Part shown: in pieces, positions 1 to 11,523 of the stretch
Position numbering within the stretch: the stretch's first letter is position 1
Layout: each line of letters opens with the position of its first letter
Assembly: GCA_036346225.1 (NCBI GenBank)
Contig: JARFIW010000999.1
Location: 6,059,001-6,123,000, forward strand
DNA length: 64,000 nt
Direction: 5' to 3'
From: Platerodrilus igneus
Taxonomy: Eukaryota > Arthropoda > Insecta > Coleoptera > Lycidae
Program-made: the position numbers and the translations under genes
The notes under the pieces: model-generated
The model's database searches: none
What the model was told of the DNA's origin: nothing
What the model saw: only the letters and a program-made list of their open reading frames with translations

Positions 1-979
1 AACCGAGTTAAACGAAAACTCCAAATACTTCCCAAGAATATGGTTAAGGTACGTGGATGATATTTTTGCAGTTTTGACACTTCTAAATCAAATGTTGATG
101 ATTTTCTTAAAGAAATGAATTCAAAATTTCAAAGCATAAAATTTACGTATGAACTAGAGAATAATGGACAATTACCCTTTTAGATACATTAGTAATTAGA
201 AATGGTAATAAATTAGAATTTGACATTTATAGAAAAGAAACCAATGTAAATCGCTTTATTTTGTCTTCCTCTAATCATAGCATACAACATAAGTTGGCTT
301 CATTTAACTTTTAATTAATAGATTATTGAATTTCCTTTATATAAAACAGATTTAATAAGGAATTTGCTCTTATTAAACAAATAGCGAATTACAATGGTTT
401 CTCTTCTGATATTGTAGATAATATTTTTAGAAAGTGTAAAATAGGATCAACATCCGTAAATCAACGACTTTGCAATCAACCACCTCTAACGATAATGTTA
501 AATATGTTAAACTTCCGTTTCACAAAACCACAAAGGGTCTTGATAAAATATTCAAACAGTGTAATTTCAAAATTGCTTTCACTAATACTAATAAAATTAA
601 AGATTTGCTAGGTAATCCAAAAGACAAGGTGGAAAAATTGCAAAAGTCGGGGATTTATGAAATTAGTTGTTCAGGGCCAGGGTGTTTTCAAAAATATATT
701 GGTCAGACCAAGAGGAATATAACAACAAGATTTAAAGAACACATTGCTCACTTCAAATATGGTAAATATGAAAGGTCTCAGGTCGCCAAACATATATTTG
801 AAACCAGCCACCCCGTTAAACTAGAAAATGTTAAATTGTTAAAAGCGGTACCAACGTTTTCCTCCTTAAATGCCTATGAATCAATTAAAATTGTTAAACA
901 TAAAGGACCCCTCTTAAACACCGATAAAGGGCCAATAGAGTCATCTGCTTTGCTCTCTCTATTGGTCAACAACCAATGA
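1..979 (+). pseudogene. Penelope-like element family 1 (copy A): 3' part of RT plus GIY-YIG endonuclease
   Basis: This is the C-terminal half of a Penelope-like retroelement polyprotein. The RT catalytic YVDD motif lies at about 50-62, just after the window edge, and the C-terminal GIY-YIG endonuclease lies at about 650-800 (GIYEISCSG...KYIGQTKR). It matches the reverse strand of 17563-18490 almost base for base. The frame is broken in the RT part: a T is missing in the run after YVDDIFAV (near 72-76), and other single-base losses follow near 178 and 300-345. From 470 the frame is open to the stop at 977-979 and keeps 27 C-terminal residues that the second copy has lost to a nonsense codon. 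PLE RT copies the element and the GIY-YIG nuclease nicks the target. This copy should be inactive and is cut by the window start. Confidence 0.9.
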
Positions 980-1357
980 GAAAGCAAGATTAAATTGGTT
1001 CCGCTTCAGTAGGTTTAGAATTAGTATAAATTAAGTAGATTTAAATTATAATGTCACAATTCACTTGTTTGTTGTTGAGAACACCAGCCTGCGGGTGAAG
1101 AGAATATCCTCGATAGTGTTTAAAGCAACAATATAGTAAATTATAGGTTGGGAAGGTTCACTTCAGCCTAAGTGGTGAGGAGAATATCCTCTGAAGTGTT
1201 CCAGAACAACAGCTTTTTTTTTTTTTAATTACAGGTTTTCTACTGATGATGGCCACATAGTGGTCGAAATACGTATTTAGTAATTTAAATATTTTTTGTG
1301 GTTAAGGGTTTTCATTTAATTTTATTTAAATCGTGCCACAGTGTTCCTATAGATTAT
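980..1357 (+). repeat. PLE-1 3' non-coding region
   Basis: This follows the PLE-1 stop codon and matches the reverse strand of 17103-17500. It contains two related blocks (around 1080-1130 and 1150-1200) with the phrase 'agaatatcctc', a T-run at 1214-1226, and the ribozyme-like segment annotated separately. The match between copies ends at about 'tatagattatta', which I take as the element's 3' boundary. No TSD could be assigned because the 5' end is outside the window. Confidence 0.75.
1233..1294 (+). ncRNA. Hammerhead-ribozyme-like motif in PLE-1 (copy A)
   Basis: The hammerhead core CTGATGA is at 1243-1249. It is followed by a hairpin (GGCCAC / GTGGTC with loop ATA) and then GAAA at 1266-1269. 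This order, CUGANGA - stem II - GAAA - stem III, is the hammerhead layout, and minimal hammerheads are known in Penelope-like elements. In this copy stem III is poor (ATAC...GTAA). The copy at 17190-17245 pairs better. Cleavage activity is inference. Confidence 0.55.
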
Positions 1358-2739
1358 TAATATATAAAGAAATAATAAAAAAGTATTTCCAATATAATAC
1401 TGGCATCAAATTATTAATTTTAGCTTTATGTAATTAAATTTGATCGTACTTGACCAAAATAAAAGTCTTAGATTTCGGACTAAATGTTTACTAGAAAACT
1501 CTTTTAAAATATTGGAACTTGAACAAAAAATGGTCATAATCAACTACATCAAAATTAAAGTTTTAACTTTCCTTTTTTTCTTTCATTAATCAAGCAACTT
1601 TACTTTAAACATGAACTTGTGGTACAAATTAAATTCTAACCTGGGCAGATCTTTTCAGGTAGATAACAAATTACTTGAACCAAACATAATGAGAATTTGA
1701 GCTTTCAAATTTACGTTTAATAATCTAGGTATAGATAAAGCTGGTCACAAAAATAGGCATGTTAGTTTAAATTGTATTACAGCTGCTCAAAGCATTTGCT
1801 TTCAAGACAACATCTGTCAACTGTACAAAATAGAAAAATATGACGTCGAAAACACATGTTGAATTTATCGACGGTTCATATGGAACAAAGCATGTTTTTT
1901 TAGAAAGCTAATTCAACAAAATTTCGTCTTACAGCTTGTAAAACCAGCTCAACAATTAATTGAAGTTTATACAAATTACGTGTACTAAACATAAAAGCAA
2001 ATTAACATGCTCTAAACTTTGAAACACATGCAAAAACAGATCTTATTGCTAATTACAAACCAAAAACTGCATTAGCCGCATCACAACAACTGAGACGGGA
2101 AATCCGTTCTTCAAGCAAAGTTAACAGCGTTTTTAATTTGAAACGACTCCATCCAAATTAACTTCTATAATTCCTTACCAGACAAATTTCTTATTAGGCA
2201 AAGTTTAAATCAGCTGTTCTTGTCGAATTATATTTGTTGCATTATATTTTATGTCGTGTTCTAAAGGTTGCTTTCGCATTCTAAAGGTTGCTGTCACATT
2301 CTAAGGGTCGCCTTCTACTCTGTCGCGCGTTATTAGAAGATATCTCCACAATTGATAATTGATTCAAAGGTTGCCGGCCTCTAGCCAAAAATACATCTTA
2401 ACAAAGCCGTAGCCCGTGGCCGACTCTCTATCGAAACCAGAGCCAAACGGTCGCGTCAGAGGGGGGAATACAAAACAATCAAATAGATATGTACTTGGAA
2501 ATAGCTTTATGCGACACAGATATCTTAATATAACCAGATCCTTAAGGAACAATATACGCTTAGCGTGTAATTCAATGTAATTAAATTACGACTTGAAAAA
2601 TAAAATGTTACAAGCATACTTTGGATCTCATGACTAAACATGTGATGGCGCTTAAGATGGGCAATGAGTCAGTTTGGCTTAGTTCTGTTAAATACTTTAT
2701 TTTTTACTTATATCAATTTTTAGCCAACTTGTAAGCTAT
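1358..2739. other. Non-coding AT-rich stretch
   Basis: I see no coding region, LTR or TIR here. The only open frame (2364-2552, 62 codons, minus) has no recognisable features. The start of the LINE at about 2740 marks the right edge. Confidence 0.5.
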
Positions 2740-4690
2740 ATGTATGAGACAGCCAAGATATCCAAAGATTTCAAACGTAGCATCATAGTAACTATACCAA
2801 AAAAGAAAGGCGCGGATAGATGTGAAGATTTTCGAAGAAGAAGTTTGACAGCACACGTTTCAAAAATATTTACTAGAATTGTACAAACACGAATGGAAAA
2901 ACGAGCTGAAGAAATACTGGGAGAAGATCAATTTGGGTTTAGGCGAAACAGGGGAACACGGGAGGCTATTTTAGCTCTGACAACGATAATGGAGAAAACA
3001 ATAAAAAAAGGGAAAGCGTGTATATAGGGTTTGTAGATCTGGAAAAAGCATTCGACAAAGTAAAATGGAAAAAAATGTTCGATGTACTCAAAAAGATTGG
3101 AATGTGTTATAGGAATAGGCGAATAGTACATAGCTTATAGAAAGAGTAAACAGCTGTAATAGAATTAGAGCAGGAACGTAGAGAAGTAAACATTCGGAAA
3201 GGGGTGAGACAGGGATGTGCCCTATCCCCATTAATTTTTAACTTGTACATTAAAGAGGGAATGAATACTGTCAAATGCAGGAAAATATTTAGAATTACTA
3301 TTCGGGGAAAAAAAATGATATGCTTAGATTTACAGATGATATTGCGGTATTAGCGTCTAGCAAGGAAGAGTTAGAAGCTGCTCTTAATGAAATGGAAACG
3401 GTTCTAACAGAGACATACGGTATGAAAATTAACAAAACTAAAACTAAAGTTCTAGTTTGCAAAGGTAGGGAAAATAAATCAAAAACAAGAATACAAGTAT
3501 TTAACACGAACTTACAAGAGGTTAAGGATTTCTGCTACCTAGGAAGCCAAATAACGCAAGATGGGAAAAGCACAAAAGATATAAAACAAAGATTAGCACA
3601 AGGTCGTGCTACATTTTGTTACGTGCCGAAACCGGCCGTTAACATTCTTATAAGTTTTAATTTGTAAAGATTTCGCGCCAATGAATTTAAAAAAACTTGT
3701 GCGCGTATTTCCGTCACTTCAGATAGTGCGTTGCGGCAGATTGCGCGAACGGGTGTGCCAAGAAGGAAGAAAGGGAATTTCCGGATACGTGACTGGACTA
3801 GCCTCCGAGATGTGAAAAAGTGATGTTGCCTTTGGTGTCTTATCGTATCTTTTTGTGTTATGTAGATTCGTTTTGCTTTCTCTTGATTATAGTTCCTTAT
3901 ATACCAGTATCCCATCGTTCCCTACATAGGAGAGAAAAGACAATTTGAATTTGCATTCAACCGGGTTCAAGAATTCCCACGCCCGAAAAAGATCAGCGAA
4001 GCAGCCGCCGCCGACATCATGGAGTGATTCTGAAGGAAGCCCTACATGTTCACGTGAGTACCCCGTGGGGATTTTCTTTAAAATTTGTGTAATTGTTAAA
4101 TTGTATCGCAATAATTTGCATATTGTATGACGTCATCTATAATTTACGCGTCATTTTTACATTATCGAATATTGCTACCAACTGACGTAGTGTCTCGCGT
4201 ACCTCGCCGACGGGACTATAATAATTTAACAAACATAGAAACACGGAAAGGATTACTTAAAACATATGTATGAAGAACGGCACTGTACAGCTGTGAAGCT
4301 TGGACAGTAGGAGAAGCGGACAAAAAAAGGTAGAAGCATTTGAAATGTGGTGCTACAGACTTATGATGAAGATATCATGGACAAGCAAAGTTAAAAACAA
4401 AGAGGTACTAGAAATGGTAGGGCAAGAAAGAAATATGTGGAAAACGGTAAAAAAATAAAAAAGATAGGATGATAAGCCACATACTACGGCATAAGGGGAT
4501 TGTGCGGAATATATTAGAGGCAGGGATAGGAAAAAAGAGAAGTAGAGGTAGACCTAGGTTGGACTACTGCACACAGATAGTGAAAGATGTAGACTGTAGG
4601 AATCTCAGGGAAATGAGTAGGTTAGCTTGTAACGAATATATATTCTGTAGCACTATTTTTGGAAGAATCACATCTGTGCAATTTTAGTCT
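2740..4690 (+). pseudogene. Non-LTR retrotransposon copy L1 (EN-RT LINE, 'craniofacial development protein 2-like' type): RT and C-terminal region
   Basis: This is an RT of a common insect LINE. Motifs in order: SKDFKRSIIVTIPKKKGADR at about 2758-2820, the fingers segment ILGEDQFGFRRNRGTREAI near 2920-2970, a frame change at about 3025, the GLEKAF-like block near 3030-3060, 'RQGCALSPLIF' near 3208, the catalytic FTDD box (MLRFTDDIAVLASS) at 3320-3361, and KINKTKTKVLVCKG near 3426-3465. The frame breaks at about 3025, 3120, 3260 and again after 3612, where foreign DNA enters. The LINE resumes at about 4228 (ETRKGLLKTYV) and continues to the conserved C-terminal block (HILRHKGIVRNILEAG... RPRLDYCTQIVKDVDCR) at 4469-4640. 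It has no endonuclease and is 5' truncated. Confidence 0.85.
3617..4227. mobile_element. Unassigned insertion of about 0.6 kb inside LINE L1
   Basis: LINE sequence stops at '...gtgctacattt' (3616) and resumes near 4228. The inserted DNA begins TGTTACG and its end region reads TTTAACA, which resembles the TG...CA ends of an LTR. No direct TSD is visible, and about 30 bases of LINE sequence are missing at the join, so a solo LTR is only one option. The inserted DNA has higher GC content than its surroundings and no convincing ORF. Confidence 0.4.
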
Positions 4691-6397
4691 GTGGTATTTG
4701 ATTCTTGTATTTGATACTGTTATATCTGAAAGAAACAATTCCACAATGGAACAGGAAATCATGATCGTTTAATTAGCTTAAATGCTTTACCCAGAAATAT
4801 TTAATAATAATATACACTCAGAAAACATATTTAAAAGAAAACTAGTCGTTTGTGTTGCCTAACCTACAGGCGGATTATACCCTTTCAGTCGTTAAAATTA
4901 GGATAGCGCTTGCGTGAATACGGTCACGAGGTGACGCGCTAAGCAGATAAGCCGTTCCGTACTTCCTCGGAATGAATAACCAAGTCAGCCATTTGTATTT
5001 GAGAATGTAGTCCAGACTGCATCGTATACAGATGGGCTCCCAAGCTTTTCATAAGTGGGGCCTCAGAATAGGCGTGATGGTGGTAGTTTAAAAATGGTTT
5101 GAGTCGGTATTTGTTATTTCTTAACGCGCATGAAGTAACTAGAAATACATATAAAGAGATTGGGACAATGTTCGTTATTAAGAAATTACAGCCTTTGTTC
5201 GATGTTTTGTTGCTACAAGTTAGTAAGCGGATTCCAGAAAATGTGCATCGCTGTTCGATAACTAGGGGTAACAGCTTCATTAAAAACAGGTATCAAACCT
5301 TTCTTTTGTTATGTTTGTGAGAGCTGGAATGTGCTCACATAAATTGTAGTCGAAAATTGTTTAATTATACTAAATTTTGTGCATGAAGAACAACGTGGAA
5401 TATAATTGTTAAGAAATACTATTAAAATAATTTTGCAAGATACGCGGAGCATTCACATGTTAAAATGTTGAGATTCTAAAGTCCATTTCCTGTTTTTTAA
5501 AAAGTTCATTACAGATGTCAAATTTTAATAAGGTCATTATACTTGAATAAGTTGAAATGTTATTTATCCAAGTTAGCTGCACGTGATTTACATTCTTTTA
5601 AGACATAAATTAAACTTATGTGAGACATATGTAAACCAATAAACAGATCTGAGTATTTGGTATCAGAAACTTTGTTATAAAATATTATTAAAATTAAGGT
5701 CTTGTTATGTCAAGACAGATTTATAAAGAATTCAATTTTATTATTTCATTTTTGTAATCATATTTAAAAAAAACGAAAAGAGAGAAACTATATTAAATTT
5801 CATTTTTAGACTCAAGTTTTTTATTCCATGCACAATTAATTTTACTAAATTTTTTTTAAAGAAAATAAGTTTTTTGAATAATGAAATTAGACGAAGGCTG
5901 AAGTAATTTAAAAAACACAGTTATGCTACAACTGATTTGTTCTAGGTATTCATTTTTGATTTAAATATCTTTGGTGTGGTAATTTCAAGATCATCTACTC
6001 GTAATTATTGGTATGCTTTTTTATTAAAAAGCACAAACAGTGTCTTTTTAATAGAGAATTTGTTGTGTACTTTTTCTTTCAGAGTCATCGAGATCGAATA
6101 GGTTGTAAGTATGTTCCATAGGTTTCCAGATGTGATAGTTCATTAAGTTGTAAGTTTTTTATGGTGTTTATATCCCATGAGTTTCTGTAGGAGTATAGAG
6201 GTTCTAGTATTGCCCATATAGATACAGTGGCGCTCAATCCCCCTTTTACTTTTTATATTAGCTTATTGTAGAGTTTAGACCATCCCCACGCCCTTTCTCA
6301 TTGCTCACTCTTGGGGTAATTCCCAGACTTAGCCGCGAACAAGTAAAGCTTCACTTGTACCCAACGAGTGGAAGCAAAAAATGTTACAAGCTCAGAA
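4691..6397. other. Non-coding AT-rich stretch
   Basis: The LINE similarity ends at about 4632-4690. From 4700 to 6300 I see no known domain. A 113-codon minus frame lies at 4939-5280 (noted in findings), and the rest is AT-rich with short runs of A and T. From about 6300 repeat units shared with 7.9 kb begin. Confidence 0.5.
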
Positions 6398-6847
6398 TAG
6401 AAATCAATGGAGGTACTCATCCAACCAAACCCAAGATGGATAAACTAATGACGAAAAAAGTAGCTGTATTTAAACATGATGATTATTATAAGCAACTACA
6501 AGTATTGGTCTTGCAATATTCTCAACTAATGTTAATTGTGTAAAAGGATTTACTGGAAAACCATTAATTCGGCAAATGTTTAAGTGTTGGGGATCTTGGC
6601 AGCTACAGGCTAAATTTCGGTGAAATTGGGCATAAAATTAGAGAAGAATAGAAGAGAAACCGAGCTGTACATAGGCTGTGTGAGAATTTTAGAGAATCGT
6701 GTAGTCTAGTGCAGGTACGTGTCCAACCACTTTTGAGACAGAAAACCTAGTAACGAAAAAATAAGCGCAGATAAATCTGATGATTATTATAAGGAACTAC
6801 AGGTGTTGGTTGTGAAATATCTGCAACTAATGTTGACTGTGCGAAAA
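6398..6847 (+). repeat. Left arm of a foldback built from LINE 3'-tail units
   Basis: This arm matches the reverse strand of 7478-7943 along its whole length. It holds two units. Each joins a LINE C-terminal/3' tail ('ggtac..(g)tccaacca...gagac..') to a spacer with 'gatgattattataag(c/g)aactacaag' and 'caactaatgtt(a/g)a(t/c)tgtg'. A block 'taagtgttgg(g)gatcttggcagc' separates them. Related units occur at 11135-11600, 44940-45110 and 46191-46360. Confidence 0.7.
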
Positions 6848-7318
6848 GGTCATCATCATTATGTCTTCAGTCCTGAAACTGGTTAGACGCGTACCATCAT
6901 TGTTTCCTATTCTAAACTGACCTACAGATTTCCTTCAAATTTGCACAGTCTGCATCTATCACTATCTGATCTAGATCTACATCCACCTCTTTTTTCCTAT
7001 CTCTGCTTGTCATATATCCCATATTATTCCCCAAAAATGCTTTAGAACGTATTCTGCCCTTCTATTTCTCCTATATTTTTTCCAAAGATATCCTTGTTCC
7101 TACTGTTTCTCTAAACTATTTATTATTACCTTTGTCTGTCCATCCTCATACATCTGAGCACGGCATTTCGACGACTGCTATCGTACTTCTGTCTGCTTTT
7201 CAGACTACCTGTATTTCATAGGCATACTGTGCTGTGCTCCACACATATGCTTTCAACAACTTCTTGTTCTATGTTTGTTGTCTTGCATCATAGGTGATGT
7301 TCTTTCTTGTTAGATGCA
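6848..7318 (-). pseudogene. LINE 3'-end fragment (copy L3)
   Basis: Read on the minus strand, this is the C-terminal region of the same LINE type as L1/L2 (block matching 'KTYVWS..YGCETW', then the terminal conserved segment). It ends with the typical 3' tail 'actgaagacataatgatgatga' (reverse of 6848-6872). The reading frame is broken throughout. An inverted copy of the same fragment lies at 11600-12076. Confidence 0.7.
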
Positions 7319-7477
7319 GTTCGGTCCCTTTCTATTGTTTTACAATTATATACCCTATTTCTCCGACCATTCGGTGGTTGTGAAGGGGAGTAAGCAGCCT
7401 GTAGCTGCCAAGTTTCCCCAGCACGCAAACATTTACCGATTTAATATTTTTTCCAATATATCTTTTCGCACAGTCAA
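7319..7477 (-). repeat. Spacer unit of the LINE-tail array
   Basis: This holds the 'aaatgttt.cgtgctggggaaacttggcagctacaggctgcttac' unit, read on the minus strand. It is shared in inverted orientation with 11135-11220 and 11536-11600. It joins LINE fragment L3 to the right foldback arm and has no coding content. Confidence 0.6.
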
Positions 7478-7943
7478 CATTAGTTGCAGATATTTTTCAC
7501 AAGCAACGCCTGTAGTTGTTTATAATAATCATCAGATTTATCTGCGTTTATTTTTTCGTCATTAGGTTTCCGTCTCAAAAGTGGTTGGACACGTACCTAC
7601 ACTCATTTATTTTCGGAACTAGCCTACATAGTTCCCTGAAATTATCACACAGCATGTATACAGCTCAGTTCCCTTCTATTGTTTTCTAATTTTATACCCT
7701 ATTTCACCGAGATTCAGTGAAGGGAGTTAAGCAGCCTGTGGCTGCCAAGATCCCCCAACACTTACACATTTGCCGAAATAATAGTTTTCCAATAAATCCT
7801 TTCACACAATTACCATTATTCGAGAATATTGCCCACCGAATACTTGTAGTTGCTTATAATAGTCATCTTGTTTAAGTGCAGTTACTTTCTTAGTCATTAA
7901 TTTATCCATCTTGAGACTGGTTAGATGCGTACCTCCATTGATT
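7478..7943 (-). repeat. Right arm of the LINE-tail foldback
   Basis: This is the inverted partner of 6398-6847, with the same order of units on the opposite strand. On its right side it runs directly into the C-terminus of LINE L2, so the units act as that LINE's 3' flank or 3' UTR. Confidence 0.7.
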
Positions 7944-10860
7944 TCTATTCCGAGCTAGCCTACACATTTCCCTGAAACTCCGACAGCCTACATCTTTCAC
8001 TATCTGTGTGCAGTAGTCTATCCTAGGTCTACTTCTTCTTTTCTTTTTTCTTGGCTTTGCTTCTAATATATTCCGTACTATTCCCTCATACCGTAGTATA
8101 TGGCCTATCATCCTATCTCTTCAATTTTTTACCGTTTTTAAAAATATTTCTTTCTTCCCCTACCATTTCTAGTACCTCTTTATTCTTAACTTTGTTTGTC
8201 CACGATATCTTTATCATACGTCTGTAGCACCATATTATAAAGGCTTTTACCTTTTTTTTGTCCGCTTCTCCTACTGTCCAGGTTTCACAACCGAACAGTG
8301 ATGTGCTCCATACATATGTTTTAAGCAATTTTTTCCTTGTTTCTAAGTTCGTTGTCTTTGAACACAGTAGTTGCTTTTTCTTGTTAAATATAGCACCACT
8401 TTGTGATAATCTTTATTTTATATCTTTTGCGTTTTTCCCAACTTGCGTTATTTGGCTTCCTAGGTAGCAGAAATCCTTAACCTCTTGTAAATTCATGTTA
8501 CATATTTGTATTCTTGTTTTTGATTTATTTTCCATTCCTTTGCATACTAGTACTTTAGTTTTAGTTTTGTTTTTTTTATAACCTATCTCTCTGTTAGAAC
8601 AGTTTCCATTTCATTAAGAGCAGCTTCTAAGTCTTCCTTGCTGCAAATCTAAGCATATCAATCTTTTATCCCTGTATATTAATTTCAAATGTCTTCCTGC
8701 ATTTGACAGTATTCATTGCCTCTTCAATGTACAAGTTAAAAATTAATGGAGATAGATCACATCCCTGCCTCACCCCTTTCCTAATGTTTACTTCTCTACG
8801 TTCCTGCTCTATTCTATTACTGTTGTTTGCTCTTTGTATACGCAATGTACTATCCGTCTATTTCTATAACTCATTCCAATCTTTTTGAATATTTCGAACA
8901 TTTTTTTCCATTTTACATTGTCGAATGCTTTTTCCAGATCTACAAACCTATATACACGCTTTCCCCGTTTTCTATTGTTTTCTCCATTATCACTCTCAAA
9001 GCTAAGATAGCCTCCCGTGTTCCCCTGTTTTGCCTAAACTCAAATTGATCTTCTCCTAGTATTTCTTCAGCCCGTTTTTCCAATCGTCTTTGTACAATTC
9101 TAGTTAATATCTTTGACACGTGTGCTGTCAAACTTATTGTTCGAAAATTTTCACATCTATCCGCGCCTTTCTTTTTTGGTATAGTTACTATGTTGCTACG
9201 TTTGAAATCTTTGGGTATCACGCCTGTCTCCTACATATAGCTTACAAGTTGGAAAAGACGTTCTGTTATTGCTTGTCCAACGGCTTTTAGAGTTTCTGCT
9301 TGCACCTTATCTGTACCCGGCGGCTTACCATTTTTCAGACCCTTTAATGCTAATTCATCTCTAAGTATAGGATATCCCAAGTCATTATTTTCAATGTCTG
9401 ATTCCTATTCTAATGCAGTTATTTCTTCTCCTGCATATAAATTCCCTATATATTCTTGCCATTTACACACTTTCTCTACATTTTCTATAATGACGTTTCC
9501 TCCTGCGTCCCTTATATTTTTGCTATTCGATTTTATATCCCTAAAATTGATTCTAATTAGTTTGTATGCTTCATCTGTTTTTCCTACTTTCATCTTAGTT
9601 TGTAACTCTTTACACTTTTCATCAATCCATTGTTCTGTAGCTTTCCTGCATTTGCGAATAATTTTCCATTTTATGGCTTTGTATCTCTGTTTTCCTGTAT
9701 CGTCTGATTTATTTTTGTATTTTCGTCTTTCTTTTATTAAATTCAAGATATCCTTTGTTATCCATGGTTTTTTATTTTCTTTTTGTGTATACCCTAGAAT
9801 ATTTCTGACCGCCATGTCTAGGCCAGATTTAATGTTATACCATTCTGTTTCTACTTTCTTAGTATCAGATATTTTTCCGATATCTTTGAGCAATTCATTT
9901 GACGTTTTTTCGAATCTTTCTTGAATATCTTTATCTTTTAGTTTCTTTAAGTCCAAGTGGCATTTCCCGTTTTTTTTTGAGACTTAAATTTAACTGTGGC
10001 CTTCATAATTACGATGTTGTGGTCAGTGTCTATATCTGCTTCTGGATAGCTTCTACAGTCTTTTATTTGATTCCTAAACCGTTATCTAACAAGAATGTAA
10101 TCTATTTAATAGTTTCCTATATCTCCTGGCATCTTCCACGTATATCGTCTTCTAGCATGATGTTGTAATAATGTGTTTGTGATGTTTAAATTGTTCTTGT
10201 CGAAAAATTCTACTAGCCGATTTTTCCTGTCGTTTCTTGCCTAAACCAAATAAACGTACTACCGCTCCTTCTTTACCCTCACCTACCACTGCATTAAAAT
10301 CCTCCGTAATTATTAAATTTTCATGTCCTTTTACGTATCTTAGTATGTCTTTGATATCTTTGTAGATCTCTTCTACCTCTGCGTTACTGTAGCTAGAGGT
10401 GGGCATGTATACTTGTATTACTGTGTTTACCGGTTTATATTCTAATATAACCATGAGTACTTTTCGTTCTTTTGTAAGTAATTTTCTATACAGTATCCTA
10501 TCTTTTTCCGCATAAGTATCCCAACACTCAAATTTACTTCCTCTGCTCCTGTATGAATTACCCTGAAGTCTCCACTCCAAAAATTCTCCGCCTCTAGCCA
10601 CTGAACTTCGCTGATCCTTACTATGTCTAGTGATAACCTATTCATTTCGATTTTTAGGTTTTTTAGCTTACCTACTTGCTTCATACTTCTAACATTCCAC
10701 GCTCCGACTCGCAAAATGTTCCCGACTCTTATTCTTAACTTTCCGATCGCATCCTCCGAAGTAGTCCCCTCCCGGAGTTCCGAATGGGGGACTATTTTAA
10801 CTCCGGAATCTTTTACCCCAGAGAATGCCATCATTTTATTATAATTTAGGTACGCTAAGA
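7902..10860 (-). pseudogene. Non-LTR retrotransposon copy L2: near full-length EN-RT LINE
   Basis: This minus-strand LINE has all domains in order. The AP-endonuclease start, with WNVRSMKQVGKLKNLKIEMN and SEVQW, is at about 10834-10560. The endonuclease middle (VIQVYMPTSSYSN...NLIITEDFNAVVG) is at 10480-10260, the linker (KPWITKDILNLIKERRKYK) at 9956-9405, the RT fingers at 9221-8940, and the C-terminal block (RPRIDYCTQIVKDVGCRSF) at 8111-7902. Lesions: a frameshift near 10500, a gap that removes the C-terminal part of the endonuclease (about 10150-9960), stops in the RT palm, and a deletion at about 8645-8650 that removes the catalytic [Y/F]xDD box. The upstream 10860-11050 reads as its 5' UTR (reverse of 'cttccacattgcggtag'). 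It cannot move by itself. Confidence 0.88.
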
Positions 10861-11134
10861 ATTGGGGAGGTAATGTGGTGGTTTCCCGTTGCCTTCCACA
10901 TTGCGGTAGTGTGTCTTAGACTGCCATACCTACCCTTATGGTCGCTGCCAATCTAAGCACCGAAAGAGCCGCTGCCCTCTTTCAGAAACCTGTCTTAGTC
11001 TGGATTCCTCACTAATGGCCTTACTACTTTGGTTGAACCTGTAGTTTGGCTCTTTAATTCATTAGAACACGCAAGCCATTTCACCTGTTCTAGTAATCTA
11101 GAAATTCGGCAAAGTGCAGGTCAATTCGAAATGG
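10861..11134 (-). repeat. Probable 5' UTR of LINE L2 and flanking DNA
   Basis: GC-richer non-coding DNA precedes the endonuclease start. The segment with 'ggaaggcaacgggaaacc' (reverse of about 10885-10905) is typical of the 5' region of this LINE type. The exact 5' end is not clear; it is probably close to 11050, after which LINE-tail spacer units begin. Confidence 0.45.
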
Positions 11135-11225
11135 GCAAAAAGATATATTGGAAAAATATTCAATTACTAAATGTCTAAGTGCTGGAGGAACTTGGCATCC
11201 AGAGGCTGCTTAGTCCCTTTTACAA

Positions 11226-11523
11226 GCTTACATGTGATTTTCCAATGCTCCACCCAAAGGTACTACATTGGCCAGGAAGCGAGTTTTTTTTACCTGGAAA
11301 ATTTTTGAATTATGCCGAATCCTTGCTGTTTTAAGCAAGGTAGGGATCTTTAACGTGCGTGGCGACACTCACATACGGGACCTCCATTTTACCTCTCATC
11401 CGAACGAGGGTGTATTTTGTGAAAAATGCTCGCCTAACATTTTTCAAGCGGGCCATGTCGGGATTTGAACCCGGGACCTTGGGCGTAGTAGTCACACACA
11501 TACCACTACGCCACGGAGCCGCC
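11226..11523 (-). mobile_element. SINE copy 1, tRNA-derived, complete, with 12-bp TSD
   Basis: Both sides carry the perfect direct repeat TCCCTTTTACAA (11214-11225 and 11524-11535), which fixes the ends. On the minus strand the head reads as a tRNA-like RNA polymerase III promoter: an A box TGGCGTAGTGG near 11510 and a B box GGTTCAAATCCC near 11466-11477. The body follows, and near the 3' end is the hairpin segment CCAATG...CATTGG (11251-11280), then a short A-rich tail ending '..catgtaagc'. SINEs need a partner LINE for movement; the 3' hairpin is shared with LINE-B in this window. It sits inside a LINE-tail unit. Confidence 0.9.
11466..11518 (-). promoter_or_regulatory. Internal RNA polymerase III promoter (A and B boxes) of SINE 1
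   Basis: The A box TGGCGTAGTGG and B box GGTTCAAATCCC stand in tRNA-like order and spacing on the minus strand. Together they would drive Pol III transcription of the SINE. The anticodon arm does not form a clean tRNA, so I do not call a tRNA gene. Confidence 0.75.

Noticed and set aside
3617..4231. Confident solo LTR call
   Set aside because: TG..CA-like ends but no direct repeat, and LINE sequence is missing at the join; kept only as an unassigned insertion.
9394..9924. 176-codon plus-strand ORF
   Set aside because: It is the antisense shadow of the LINE L2 linker (9956-9405 minus), which has clear family motifs.
11462..11523. tRNA gene on the minus strand
   Set aside because: A and B boxes are present but the arms do not fold as a tRNA, and the sequence is the head of a SINE with its own TSD.
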